A DNA stretch of 12,207 nucleotides from G001797105 sp964528155 (GCA_964528155.1 CAZGRL010000109.1:1-12207); one strand, 5' to 3'. Shown: positions 1 through 7,534, numbered from the stretch's first letter. A program made the numbers and translations. The notes: generated by a model not told the origin, from the letters alone.

Positions 1-71
1 CAGAACAAGAGAAAGACACCAGCAGGGTTGACAGGCGCTTTCAAGGGTGCTTCGCGAAGGGTCGCTCCTCC

Positions 72-572
72 CTACTCTCCCCTACTCCTCGCCGTCTCGA
101 TCCGCCACACGAACTCGACCGCATTGCTATTGATCGTGACCGACTGCAGCGTGGCGTCCGAGTTGCGGCGGCCGGCGTTCTCCAGGCGGTTCGCCAGGCG
201 CTGGTTCCACACACTGACGTAGGCCGTGTCCGTCGCCCTGCCATTGACCTGCATGTCTGAAACCGCCGCCGTCAAGTTTCCGTCCTTCTCCCCAAGATCC
301 AAACGGAACGTCAGCCGATCGACGACATCACTCTGCACGCGCTTCCGATCGGCGGTTACGAAGATGTAGCCCTCGCGCAGATCTGCATTCAAATCCTGGA
401 TCAGCGGATCGTTGAGACCCTGGTCGATCTCGTTCTGGATCGTTGACTCCGGCAGACTGACATCCACTCTGAGCGACCCGTCGGGATTTCGATCGACGCC
501 GATCGTGCAAGCGCTCAGCACCAGACCTGCGAGCACGAGAACTGCAATCGGGACCCAGCTTCTCCTATCCAT
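72..572 (-). CDS. Small secreted lipoprotein, unknown function
   Basis: Encodes 166 residues when started at the ATG at 572-570. An AGGAGGG Shine-Dalgarno lies 8 bases upstream of that codon; the longer frame to 614 has no such site and would put 14 polar residues before the signal. The N-terminus is a classic lipoprotein signal peptide: two Arg (3-4), a hydrophobic stretch and a lipobox LSAC with the modified Cys at 22. The mature part has no membrane segment and is rich in short beta-like stretches. Near the end it reads VTINSNAVEFVW, a pattern seen in LmeA/DUF2993-type lipid-binding lipoproteins. That family link is a weak resemblance only, so I do not assign a function. It is transcribed away from the MFS gene, with a 167-base shared upstream region. 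Export and lipidation are well supported; the role is unknown. Confidence 0.8.
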   Translation of the reverse strand: MDRRSWVPIAVLVLAGLVLSACTIGVDRNPDGSLRVDVSLPESTIQNEIDQGLNDPLIQDLNADLREGYIFVTADRKRVQSDVVDRLTFRLDLGEKDGNLTAAVSDMQVNGRATDTAYVSVWNQRLANRLENAGRRNSDATLQSVTINSNAVEFVWRIETARSRGE

Positions 573-739
573 CTCCCAACCCTCCTGTCCCTGCGTCGGG
601 ACCGTATCTACCATGACTTACAGGCGTACGCCAGCGGAAGTCGCGCGGGTTTGCAGCCCTGGGGCGCAAGCGCAGGATGTCCAGGCGATGTGGCGACTCA
701 GACCGAGGATGGTCCGGCCGCTGTTATGATTGGGGTTCT
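573..739. promoter_or_regulatory. Divergent intergenic region; TATGAT -10 candidate for the MFS gene
   Basis: This 167-base region separates two divergent starts. On the plus strand TATGAT at 725-730 matches five of six bases of the sigma-70 -10 consensus. It lies only 9 bases before the MFS ATG at 740, so a transcript from it would be leaderless or nearly so. There is no convincing -35 hexamer 16-18 bases upstream and only a weak G-rich stretch in front of the ATG. No clear minus-strand promoter was recognised. Confidence 0.3.
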
Positions 740-1972
740 ATGGCCAACCGACTTCGCTCTCGCCTTGCCGGGCTGACGACTGGACTCCCCTCGACCTACT
801 GGCTCCTGTGGGTAGGGACACTGATCAACCGCCTGGGCGGTTTCGTTGTCCCATTTCTGACCCTCTACCTGACTGCACAACGTCGCATCCCGGTCAGCCA
901 GGCCGCCCTGATGGTCTCCCTGTTCGGAGCGGGATCATTCGCCGCCCAGCTCATCGGCGGTGAGCTGGCCGATCGACTTGGCCGCCGGCCTGTACTGCTC
1001 TTAAGTTTTCTCATCGCCCCGGTGAACATGGTCCTGTTGGGACTGGCCCGGCCGGTGCCTCTCATCGCTGTGCTGACCCTGTTTCAAGGGTTCTTCACCG
1101 ATCTCTACCGCCCGGCGGTCAGCGCGGCCGTCGCCGATCTGGTCCCGGCCGATCTGCGGCCGAAGGCATTCGGCTACCTTTACTGGGCGATCAACCTGGG
1201 GTTCGCCTTCGCCCCGGCTCTGGCAGGTCTGATCGCCCGGTTCGACTACTTCCTGCTGTTCCTCGGCGACGCCGCCACAACGTTCATCTTCGGCTTGATC
1301 GTCCTGTGGGGTGTGCGAGAGACGAGGCCGATAGGCGCAGAATCAGCCTCCAGGCCCACAGCCAGAGCGCGCCTCGGCCAGGTCAGGCGCGAGCCTATCC
1401 TTCTCGTCTTCTCGTTGCTGGCCCTGGGATTTGGCATGATCTACATGCAAGGGAACGTGACGCTCCCCGTCGACATGCAATCCGCCGGGCTCGGCCCCGA
1501 CCAATACGGTTTGGCGATTTCACTCAACGGTGTGCTGATCGTCCTTCTCAGTATCCCCGCCAGCAACGCTGCCGTGCGATGGCCGCGGTTCGGCTCGCTC
1601 GCCCTGGCAGCCATGTTCCTGGGGGTGGGATTTGGCATGACGGCTTTCGCCGACACGCTGTGGGCCTACGCCATGACCGTCGCCATCTGGACATTGGGCG
1701 AGATCATCGGCGCCACGATCGCGCCGGCGATCGTCGCCGACCTCTCGCCGCTCGACATGCGTGGCACATTCCAGGGCGTCTTCGGCGCAGCCTATGGCTT
1801 TGCCGCCTTTGTCGGCCCCATCATCGGCGGCTGGGTGTTTGAACATGCCGGCTCGACGACGCTCTGGACGGGAGCGTTTGGGTTGGGATGCATCCTCGCA
1901 CTGGGGTATCTAGCGATGGCTCGCCCGGCCGCAAGGCGCATGGCGCGAACCGAGCTCGCGGCAAACCGTTAG
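740..1972 (+). CDS. Major facilitator superfamily transporter (DHA1-type, likely drug or metabolite exporter)
   Basis: A 410-residue membrane protein with about 12 hydrophobic segments, the usual MFS length. The start is placed at ATG 740; the longer frame from 677 adds 21 polar residues unlike any MFS N-terminus. The family is shown by motif A in the loop between TM2 and TM3, GGELADRLGRRP at residues 73-84, with the conserved Gly, Asp-Arg and Gly-Arg-Arg. The N-terminal half carries a Pro- and Gly-rich TM5 region. The C-terminal half repeats the fold after an Arg-rich central loop near residues 195-215 (ETRPIGAES onward). MFS proteins of this architecture are secondary transporters driven by ion gradients, most often exporters of drugs or small metabolites; the substrate cannot be read from sequence. 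The flanking genes are lipoproteins with no metabolic link, so it is probably its own transcription unit. Confidence 0.88.
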   Translation: MANRLRSRLAGLTTGLPSTYWLLWVGTLINRLGGFVVPFLTLYLTAQRRIPVSQAALMVSLFGAGSFAAQLIGGELADRLGRRPVLLLSFLIAPVNMVLLGLARPVPLIAVLTLFQGFFTDLYRPAVSAAVADLVPADLRPKAFGYLYWAINLGFAFAPALAGLIARFDYFLLFLGDAATTFIFGLIVLWGVRETRPIGAESASRPTARARLGQVRREPILLVFSLLALGFGMIYMQGNVTLPVDMQSAGLGPDQYGLAISLNGVLIVLLSIPASNAAVRWPRFGSLALAAMFLGVGFGMTAFADTLWAYAMTVAIWTLGEIIGATIAPAIVADLSPLDMRGTFQGVFGAAYGFAAFVGPIIGGWVFEHAGSTTLWTGAFGLGCILALGYLAMARPAARRMARTELAANR

Positions 1973-2035
1973 GCGTCGGTTGAATAGGTCCCCTCCCGTT
2001 CAACTCAGCCCGCAATACTTCCCGCGGCCGCGCGG

Positions 2036-2041
2036 TATGAT
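2036..2041 (+). promoter_or_regulatory. Candidate -10 box (TATGAT) for the Asp-box/WD40 gene
   Basis: TATGAT matches five of six consensus bases. It lies 34 bases before ATG 2076, leaving room for a short leader with the GGGGGGA ribosome binding site at about 2065-2071. No good -35 hexamer is visible. The same hexamer precedes the MFS gene. Confidence 0.3.
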
Positions 2042-2075
2042 TCGGCAGATGGCCTCGGCCCCCGGGGGGATACCC

Positions 2076-4346
2076 ATGAAAAGAGGAACGACCTGCCTCT
2101 TCGCATTGCTTGGCCTCATCGCCACGTCTTGCGGCGTTCCATCTTACAACGCGCCTTTGAGGCCTTCGGCAACCCCTCGCACTGCAGCCACATTAGCGCT
2201 GCCTCCGGCGTCGACAACCGAGCCAAGCCCAACACTTCCTCCTCCGACAGAACAAGCTGCTCCGAGCAAGCAGATACCTTTCCCACAGCTGCCATCGGAC
2301 CAACCCCTGCGGTTGAGCAGTCTCGACATGGTCGACCGCCAGGATGGTTGGGCCGTATTCCACTCTGACGACGGACTGGAGCACGTGCTGAAGACGGCCG
2401 ATGGGGGACTCACCTGGATCGACGTGAGCCCACCTGTGTCCCTGGACATGAACAATGCGGACGGACGGTCCATCCACTTCAGATTCGCGACCGGCTTTCT
2501 GGACGCCGACCATGGTTGGGCCAGTCCGTCGTATGACGGGCATCCGAGCTACGCAGACATCTGGCGGACGGTGGATGGTGGGATGCACTGGGAGCGTGGC
2601 TTGCTCGGGCGGAGGAATTACGGCCTTGATTCAATGACCATCGATTTTGTCGACCCGTCGTATGGCTGGGCACTGATCGACATCTTCCACGGGGCGGGAT
2701 CGCACACCGGCGAACTGTTTCGAACGTCGGATGGTGGAGCCACTTGGGAACGGATGCTCGCGAACTTCGGTTACGCCAGCAACATCGACTTTGTGGATCG
2801 GCAAGTGGGGTGGATCACGACGGACGTCTTTTCCGGCGTCAGCCCACCCTGGACTTTGTCCATCACGCGTGACGGAGGGCTCACCTGGGAGACGCACTAC
2901 CAAGATTCCCTGGCCGCCCAGGAAGGCCCCATTGAGGGCTACAGCGAGTGCAATTTCGCCGTGTTCAAAACGCTGTCGGCCCGGGCCGGAGTCGTTCTGC
3001 GGCCGCGCTGCAGAAGTTACGACGAACAAGGAATCGCGTCGGACACGAGCTGGCTTGACTTCACCACGGACGAAGGCCAGACTTGGCAGTCGGTGCAAAT
3101 GCCTCATGGGTTTCCCATGTTCCTCAATGCGAATGTCGGTTGGGTCATCGGCCCGACCGACTGGGTTTCCGGTCAGACGGCGACGGATTGGAGCCTCTTC
3201 AAGACGCGCGACGGCGGGCGGAGCTGGTCGCCAGTCACCGGATTGGACTGGCACGGTGACGTGGATTTCGTGGACGAGCGAAATGGATGGGGCCTCGACG
3301 ATGAGGGGAAGCTTCGCCGCACGATGGATGGAGGCCTCGCCTGGGAGGAAGTATCACCTCGCAGCATCATCGCCGTGTCCCCTGAGGATGTGACGAGCAT
3401 CGTCAACCTGCCCGTAGAGCTGGACCCGATCACGCTGACAAATGCTACGAAGCTTCAACAGCTGGCGGCGCTGCCGGCCAGTGATCCGACCAGCCTTGTG
3501 ATCTTCCGCGATACGCTCTTCGTCGGCAACGCCCACGGGCAGCTCCTTCAATGGGATCTCAGCTCGAAGGTCCATGAACAGCCGGCGATCTGGCGGATTC
3601 ACGACGACTGGGTATATGACCTGGCGGCCGTGGACGAAGGCGGGGATCTCTTCTCGGCCTCGCGCGATGGACTTGTTCGCCGATGGCCGCTTTTTGCTCT
3701 GGACGGTTGGTGGCAGGAGTTCCCGATCCACACTGAGGAAGTGACCAGCGTGGCCCTTTCGCCGAACGGCTCGATCCTGGCATCGGGCGGGGAGGACGGA
3801 ACGGTGAAGCTTCAGGAGATCCCCAACGCAGCGCCTCCAGAACTCCGCCTGGACCTGCGCGGACAGCAGGGTTGGGTGTGGGACGTGGCGTTCTCGAGCG
3901 ACGGGAAAACCCTGGCCTCCGCCTCAGGTGACGGAAACGTCAGACTCTGGTCGGCCGAGACCGGGGATCTGCTCGCTACGCTAGGCGGTCATACATCCGC
4001 TGTATCGCAAGTCGCTTTCGCGCCAAGAGGCCCCCAGATCGCCAGCGCCTCCTGGGACGGCACAGTTTGCACTTACGACCCGACGACCTATGACACGCTA
4101 AGCGTCCTTCAAGGCCATGATGATTGGGTGCTTGGATTGGCGTACGCGCCGGCCGGAGGCCTGCTGGTCTCATCAGGCGCTGACGGGAAAGTTCTGCTGT
4201 GGGACGCGGACAAAGGCAAACTGATTTCGCAACTGGTGGACCTCGATGCGCCGATGCGAGGCGTGACCTTCGATGCGCAGGGTCGCTATCTAATCGCCAT
4301 CGCCGACGATGACCGCGTGCTTATCTGGGGTGTGCCGGACGAATAG
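2076..4346 (+). CDS. Lipoprotein with Asp-box (YCF48/BNR-like) propeller fused to WD40 propeller
   Basis: Encodes 756 residues from ATG 2076, preceded by a GGGGGGA ribosome binding site. The upstream in-frame extension to 1980 would bury the signal peptide. Residues 1-19 form a lipoprotein signal (KR, hydrophobic core, ATSC with Cys19). A Pro/Thr/Ser linker follows to about residue 65. Residues 85-425 contain seven Asp-box repeats of the form T-x-D-x-G-x-x-W: 107-114, 165-172, 217-224, 264-271, 330-337, 377-384 and 416-423. Each is preceded by a GW or similar strand, as in YCF48-like and BNR propellers. Residues 475-756 form about seven WD40 blades, e.g. SGDGNVRLW near 617-625 and SGADGKVLLWD at 700-710. 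Propellers of both kinds usually act as protein-binding scaffolds; no catalytic site is visible. It likely sits lipid-anchored on the outer face of the membrane. An eroded relative of its C-terminus lies downstream at 5351-5640. Confidence 0.88.
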   Translation: MKRGTTCLFALLGLIATSCGVPSYNAPLRPSATPRTAATLALPPASTTEPSPTLPPPTEQAAPSKQIPFPQLPSDQPLRLSSLDMVDRQDGWAVFHSDDGLEHVLKTADGGLTWIDVSPPVSLDMNNADGRSIHFRFATGFLDADHGWASPSYDGHPSYADIWRTVDGGMHWERGLLGRRNYGLDSMTIDFVDPSYGWALIDIFHGAGSHTGELFRTSDGGATWERMLANFGYASNIDFVDRQVGWITTDVFSGVSPPWTLSITRDGGLTWETHYQDSLAAQEGPIEGYSECNFAVFKTLSARAGVVLRPRCRSYDEQGIASDTSWLDFTTDEGQTWQSVQMPHGFPMFLNANVGWVIGPTDWVSGQTATDWSLFKTRDGGRSWSPVTGLDWHGDVDFVDERNGWGLDDEGKLRRTMDGGLAWEEVSPRSIIAVSPEDVTSIVNLPVELDPITLTNATKLQQLAALPASDPTSLVIFRDTLFVGNAHGQLLQWDLSSKVHEQPAIWRIHDDWVYDLAAVDEGGDLFSASRDGLVRRWPLFALDGWWQEFPIHTEEVTSVALSPNGSILASGGEDGTVKLQEIPNAAPPELRLDLRGQQGWVWDVAFSSDGKTLASASGDGNVRLWSAETGDLLATLGGHTSAVSQVAFAPRGPQIASASWDGTVCTYDPTTYDTLSVLQGHDDWVLGLAYAPAGGLLVSSGADGKVLLWDADKGKLISQLVDLDAPMRGVTFDAQGRYLIAIADDDRVLIWGVPDE

Positions 4347-4356
4347 CGTGAGGGGG

Positions 4357-4377
4357 GATCTGGTCTCTCACCAGATC
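4357..4377 (+). terminator. Hairpin after the Asp-box/WD40 gene
   Basis: A perfect 8-bp inverted repeat, GATCTGGT and ACCAGATC, with a 5-base loop (CTCTC) begins 11 bases after the TAG at 4344-4346. There is no T tract after it, so it is a terminator-like or mRNA-protecting stem rather than a textbook intrinsic terminator. Confidence 0.45.
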
Positions 4378-4411
4378 GTATGCGGCGCGGATCGGCCAAC
4401 ACAAATGGGTT

Positions 4412-4426
4412 GTCCACATTGTGGAC
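4412..4426 (-). repeat. Short palindrome abutting the stop of the small membrane protein gene
   Basis: GTCCACA and TGTGGAC flank a single T. As a hairpin it would be a 6-bp stem with a 3-base loop, directly after the TGA (4429-4427) of the minus-strand small gene. It could be a weak 3'-end stem or a protein-binding site; there is no strong T tract. Confidence 0.3.
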
Positions 4427-4624
4427 TCAGCGTCGGAGGATCCGTTCGTCGTCAACGCGATTCTCCACGATTGTGGCAGCCAGCGTACCAGGCACGTCTC
4501 TCTTGAGGATCTCACGATCGATCCACGCCGAAAACCGGGTGACAATGGGATCGATGTTCGTGACGACGAGGACGCAAACGATCCAGCAGAGCACGAACTC
4601 GAGAAGCCAGACGATAATGGTCAT
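4427..4624 (-). CDS. Small single-pass membrane protein, unknown function
   Basis: A 65-residue frame starting at ATG 4624-4622. A strong GGAGGTG ribosome binding site lies about 8 bases upstream, one of the best in the window, which argues that the frame is real. Residues about 3-23 are strongly hydrophobic (I, V, L, W, C, F) and form one membrane segment with almost no residues ahead of it. The remaining 40 residues are charged and soluble (WIDREILKRDVPG, then VENRVDDERILRR). The predicted form is an anchor with a short tail. I do not recognise a family. The plus-strand frame over the same bases lacks a ribosome binding site and protein-like composition. No neighbour gives a functional hint. 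Confidence 0.55.
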   Translation of the reverse strand: MTIIVWLLEFVLCWIVCVLVVTNIDPIVTRFSAWIDREILKRDVPGTLAATIVENRVDDERILRR

Positions 4625-5350
4625 TGGATGTTCACCTCCTCATCGCTCCCTCACTATGATCCTTTGAGAGAAACCACGGATGGCCTCTCGGGCAGGGCGC
4701 TCGCAATCTGTTCCTCATGCTTCACTGTGGAACAGCGCCTCCGGCTGCGTCTAGACTGTATTGCAGGATGGGCTTGCTATTACCTTACAGATGAATGGAT
4801 TCTCGATCTGTAAGGAGACGACAAGATCCCGCTGGCGCTCAAGGGAGAGGGCAGTCGTCGGCGATCCCTCCCCCTACACAAGCCCAATCGAGGAATCTGC
4901 GGTACCGACGACGGACATCCGACGGACGATGGAATGCCAGCAAGGAGAACACGCACTGGAGCAACCCTCCCTCGGGACAGAGATAGACATCGTCCCGCGT
5001 ATCGGACGACTGCAACCCGGCCGGGAATCGCGCCACGCTTCAGGAGCTCGGGGCCATTTTTCTGCCTTCTCAGGTCGGGACTCACCGCTGGGACACGGTT
5101 GATGAGCTTGTTGACTTCGCCAGCCCAGGGTTGCGAATCTGGATCATCGGCTCAAGGGGCCGATCCACGCGAGAGGATATCCCCTCCATCACCCCCACCA
5201 GCGCCTCTTCCACATTCGGCGCTGTTGAGCAGATCACCCGGTATACTCGAAGTGAAAGCTACTGCGGGCGATCCGTGTCGCGGCTGGCCCGCTCCGGCTC
5301 CGCGTGGCTGTCGCCGTCGATCTCGATGACCAGGTCAGCGCGCTTTGTAG
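4625..5350. other. Long region without a recognisable intact gene
   Basis: About 725 bases with many short overlapping frames on both strands, none with a ribosome binding site plus protein-like composition. It holds the upstream region of the small membrane protein gene and the inverted repeat at 4783-4815. Near 5300-5350 are degraded WD40-like words in shifting frames (e.g. VAVAVDLDDQ from about 5304), consistent with an eroded upstream part of the pseudogene that follows. A minus-strand frame around 5100-5250 reads NVEEALVGVMEGISSRVD, which looks protein-like but is bounded by stops and is not recognised. Confidence 0.4.
4783..4815. repeat. Perfect 10-bp inverted repeat in noncoding DNA
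   Basis: CCTTACAGAT (4783-4792) and ATCTGTAAGG (4806-4815) are perfect reverse complements separated by 13 bases. No gene is recognised around it. It could be a transcription-factor site, an RNA stem or a mobile-element end; nothing further in the sequence decides this. Confidence 0.5.
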
Positions 5351-5640
5351 GACTGGACGGCGCGGACTTGGGATGCAACGGCCCAAGCCACGCTTCGCGC
5401 ATTCGAGGGCCACGAGAGTTGGGTGCTTGGACCGGCCTGTGCGCCGACGGGGAAACTGTTGGTCTCATCCGGCGCGGATGGAAAGGTCCTGATCTGGGAT
5501 GCCGCCAAGGGGGAGTTGGTCTCGCAGTTGATGGATCTGGGAGTCCCGGTGCAGGGGGTCGCCTGCGATTCGCAGGGGCGATATCTGGTGGCCGTCGCCG
5601 ATGACGACCGGGTCATGATCTGGGGAATTCCCTCTCCGGA
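5351..5640 (+). pseudogene. Eroded C-terminal WD40 fragment, paralogue of the Asp-box/WD40 lipoprotein
   Basis: Reading in the frame after the TAG at 5348-5350, the sequence gives DWTARTWDATAQ, then FEGHESWVLG, then two blades. These align without gaps to residues 681-754 of the lipoprotein at 2076-4346. Over the last 59 residues I count 43 identities, including SSGADGKVL and ADDDRV. The fragment ends with IWGIP where the intact gene ends with IWGVP. There is no start codon with a ribosome binding site and no signal peptide. Blades upstream are broken by a stop and apparent frameshifts, and the native stop is lost: the frame stays open to 6025, antisense to the next gene. Many of the DNA differences from the intact copy fall at third codon positions, so the copy diverged under protein-level selection before decaying. 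Sequencing errors in an otherwise intact gene are less likely, because no Asp-box region is seen upstream. Confidence 0.7.
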
Positions 5641-5744
5641 AACCGAGGAATGCACCCGGGGTCTTTCCGCTGCGAGCTCACCGCAAGCTTGGGCATTCGC
5701 CCGGAGATCCCGCTCCGCTGGGCGACCAGAACGTCCTACCTGGC

Positions 5745-5764
5745 CCGGTCGCAAGGGTGACCGG
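5745..5764 (-). terminator. Possible 3'-end hairpin of the ureidoglycolate lyase-like gene
   Basis: CCGGTC and GACCGG form a 6-bp GC-rich stem with an 8-base loop, about 30 bases past the stop of the minus-strand gene ending at 5794. There is no T tract, so this is a weak call. Confidence 0.25.
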
Positions 5765-5793
5765 CGGTCTGCCTCTCCTCCCGGCCCTTCGCC

Positions 5794-6309
5794 TCAGGGG
5801 TGCACCCGGATGTTGACTCCTCCTCTGAAGTCCACCCAGCCCTCGGTTTCCGGAACTGAGCCGGGCATGGGCTTGCTCAGAGCGAATCCATACAGCGTCG
5901 CGCGATCGGTGGCGGGGAGCCCGGGCGCGTGCCAGGTTCCGCGAGCCATGACTATTCCCTCGCCCGGCTGCAAGACGAACGCCCGGGCCCGGTCGGGGTC
6001 GGGCCGGCGGTTATCATCCGGCTGAGAAAGGGAAACCACCTGGATGAAAGCCTGGTCGATGGCGTAGACCCATTCCTCTCGATCCGGATGGCGTTCCATC
6101 GCCTCGACCAAGAGCGACCGGGGCTCGGTCTGAACCAAGCCGATCTCCAGAGACGCAGATCCGTGGAGCTCGCCCAGAGGAAACCAGCACGACCAGCCGG
6201 CCCCACTCACATTCGGCGGCGCGCCCGTTTCTCTCCGGACCGCCCGGCCGAAGACTCCGATCGCTGACTCGGTCAGCGGCCGCGCAAAGACAACCCGCTT
6301 CTTCCCCAT
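5794..6309 (-). CDS. Ureidoglycolate lyase (AllA)-family protein
   Basis: A 171-residue protein from ATG 6309-6307, with an AGGGAGG ribosome binding site 8 bases upstream; the longer frame to 6384 lacks one. Two blocks typical of the AllA family (Pfam ureidoglycolate lyase) are visible. ERHPDREEW at residues 72-80 corresponds to the family's ERHP motif. FVLQPGEGIVMARGTWHAPG at 111-130 corresponds to its PGxGVxxxRGTWHxP block. Length matches the family (about 160-175). AllA cleaves ureidoglycolate to glyoxylate and urea at the end of purine and allantoin breakdown. Many family members are of unproven substrate, and no allantoin genes lie nearby, so the exact reaction is open. It is the distal gene of a leftward pair, 99 bases after the glycohydrolase-family gene, and probably co-transcribed with it. 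Confidence 0.75.
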   Translation of the reverse strand: MGKKRVVFARPLTESAIGVFGRAVRRETGAPPNVSGAGWSCWFPLGELHGSASLEIGLVQTEPRSLLVEAMERHPDREEWVYAIDQAFIQVVSLSQPDDNRRPDPDRARAFVLQPGEGIVMARGTWHAPGLPATDRATLYGFALSKPMPGSVPETEGWVDFRGGVNIRVHP

Positions 6310-6408
6310 GTCCTGAACCTCCCTGTCGGCGGTGTTGCTCCCCGAGGCTCGCGGGGCTTTCACCACTGGGGGCGCCTCGGGCACCGCCCCGGTAAGCGGT
6401 TCGCCGAT

Positions 6409-7395
6409 CTACGCACTCTTGGGCACCAGAAACGCCGGCAGGCCCCAGTCTTGGAAGCGTGTGTCTGCATGCATGACATGGTCGATCTCGACCAGAAGAT
6501 CGTCCTGGAAGTGCGCCCCGACCAGCGCCATCCCCATCGAACCGATCGTGTCGGGATCTCCCCCTATGGCGATCCCCTGCTCGACGACGTGACGCATCGC
6601 TCGATGCGGTCCGAGGGGGATCGCTTCGGCTGCGACCTGCATGGCGGCGGCGACGACGAAGCGGGTGGTGATCCCCTCGGCGCGCCAATCCTTGACGCCG
6701 TACGCCGGGTCCGCCGTGGTGTGCACGTCCCGCAATTGATCCGCCATTCGGCCGGGAGGACCCGGATCTTTGCCCCAGCCGGCAATAAGCTCTCGGGCGC
6801 GTACCTCGCCTGACTCGGCGCCTCGGACGGCCTCCTTCCAGGCATCCTCCATGGTGTCGCCTTCCTTCAGGGCAAGCACGGCGCCGTATAGGGCCGTCGC
6901 CCCGGCCAGGGACTCCGGATACAGGTGCGTCATGCCTACCAGGGCCTGATGCTCGCCGGGGGATGCGCCACCGAAAGCTAGTGATGCCGAGCGCATCGCG
7001 CCCCCGCAGTTGGTATGGTGGATGATTACCTCGAGGTAGTCATCTATCGTTGATGTGGCGAACAATCGAGGGTAGTCCGGGCTGTAGCGGATGGTCTCCG
7101 CCTCGCAGTCTTCCCGGATCAAGTCGTAGAACTTCCAGCATAGATCGCGCCAGGCCTGAGGAGAGGCCTCGGTAGGAGTATCTTGGCGCACCGCCCAGCA
7201 AGCCAGATTCTCCACAAGGTCATCGCTGTGCTCCTTGTTGATCGAAGCCATGATCTCCTCGAAGGAGCGTCTTTCTCCGGGAAGGTAATGCTCTCCGCAC
7301 GAGCAAGCGGAATCCCCGAACCAGGTAAACCGCAGAAAGGCGAAAGGTGTCTCGTCTGGACACCTCGCTGCAAGTCGTTCGAGATAGTCGCTCAT
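6409..7395 (-). CDS. ADP-ribosylglycohydrolase (DraG/ARH)-family protein, divergent N-terminal half
   Basis: A 328-residue protein from ATG 7395-7393, with AGGAGG about 7 bases upstream; the frame extends to 7563 without support. The C-terminal half is typical of the family: CGGAMR at residues 130-135, a TH pair at 156-157 followed by Ala-rich helices, and GGDPDTIGSMG at 278-288. The last matches the GGDxDT metal-binding motif that ends the active site. The first half is atypical: the usual early GDALG and TDDT metal-binding motifs are replaced by FGDSACSCGEHY near 26-37 and STIDDY near 115-120. ARH enzymes hydrolyse ADP-ribose or other N-/O-ribosyl bonds using Mg2+; many bacterial homologues act in small-molecule salvage rather than on proteins. 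Divergence from a LacI-ribokinase-transporter set suggests a ribosyl small-molecule substrate (inference). Confidence 0.78.
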   Translation of the reverse strand: MSDYLERLAARCPDETPFAFLRFTWFGDSACSCGEHYLPGERRSFEEIMASINKEHSDDLVENLACWAVRQDTPTEASPQAWRDLCWKFYDLIREDCEAETIRYSPDYPRLFATSTIDDYLEVIIHHTNCGGAMRSASLAFGGASPGEHQALVGMTHLYPESLAGATALYGAVLALKEGDTMEDAWKEAVRGAESGEVRARELIAGWGKDPGPPGRMADQLRDVHTTADPAYGVKDWRAEGITTRFVVAAAMQVAAEAIPLGPHRAMRHVVEQGIAIGGDPDTIGSMGMALVGAHFQDDLLVEIDHVMHADTRFQDWGLPAFLVPKSA

Positions 7396-7495
7396 GGTCC
7401 AGCCTCCTGAAGGTACAGGATATGGCCGAGGGAATGATTGCCCTGGCAGTACCCGACGGCGCGCGTTTGAATCCACTGCCTTGCCGACAGATGCC

Positions 7496-7534
7496 CACCA
7501 GGGAGATTGGGGGACATGTCCCACTCCCCTGGTG
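7496..7534. repeat. Nested inverted repeat in the glycohydrolase leader
   Basis: Outer arms CACCAGGG (7496-7503) and CCCTGGTG (7527-7534) enclose a perfect 12-base palindrome, GGGACATGTCCC (7511-7522). It lies about 100-140 bases upstream of the leftward gene's ATG. It may be an operator for a second regulator or an RNA stem in that leader; the sequence alone does not decide. Confidence 0.45.

Noticed and set aside
50..59. CTTCGCGAAG palindrome downstream of the small lipoprotein gene, as terminator
   Set aside because: The arms leave almost no loop and there is no T tract; it may be a chance palindrome.
2631..3254. 207-residue minus-strand frame inside the Asp-box region
   Set aside because: Arg/Pro-rich shadow of the Asp-box repeats.
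5641..6025. Extension of the WD40 fragment's frame past its homology end
   Set aside because: Homology stops at about 5640; beyond it the frame is antisense to the ureidoglycolate lyase-like gene.
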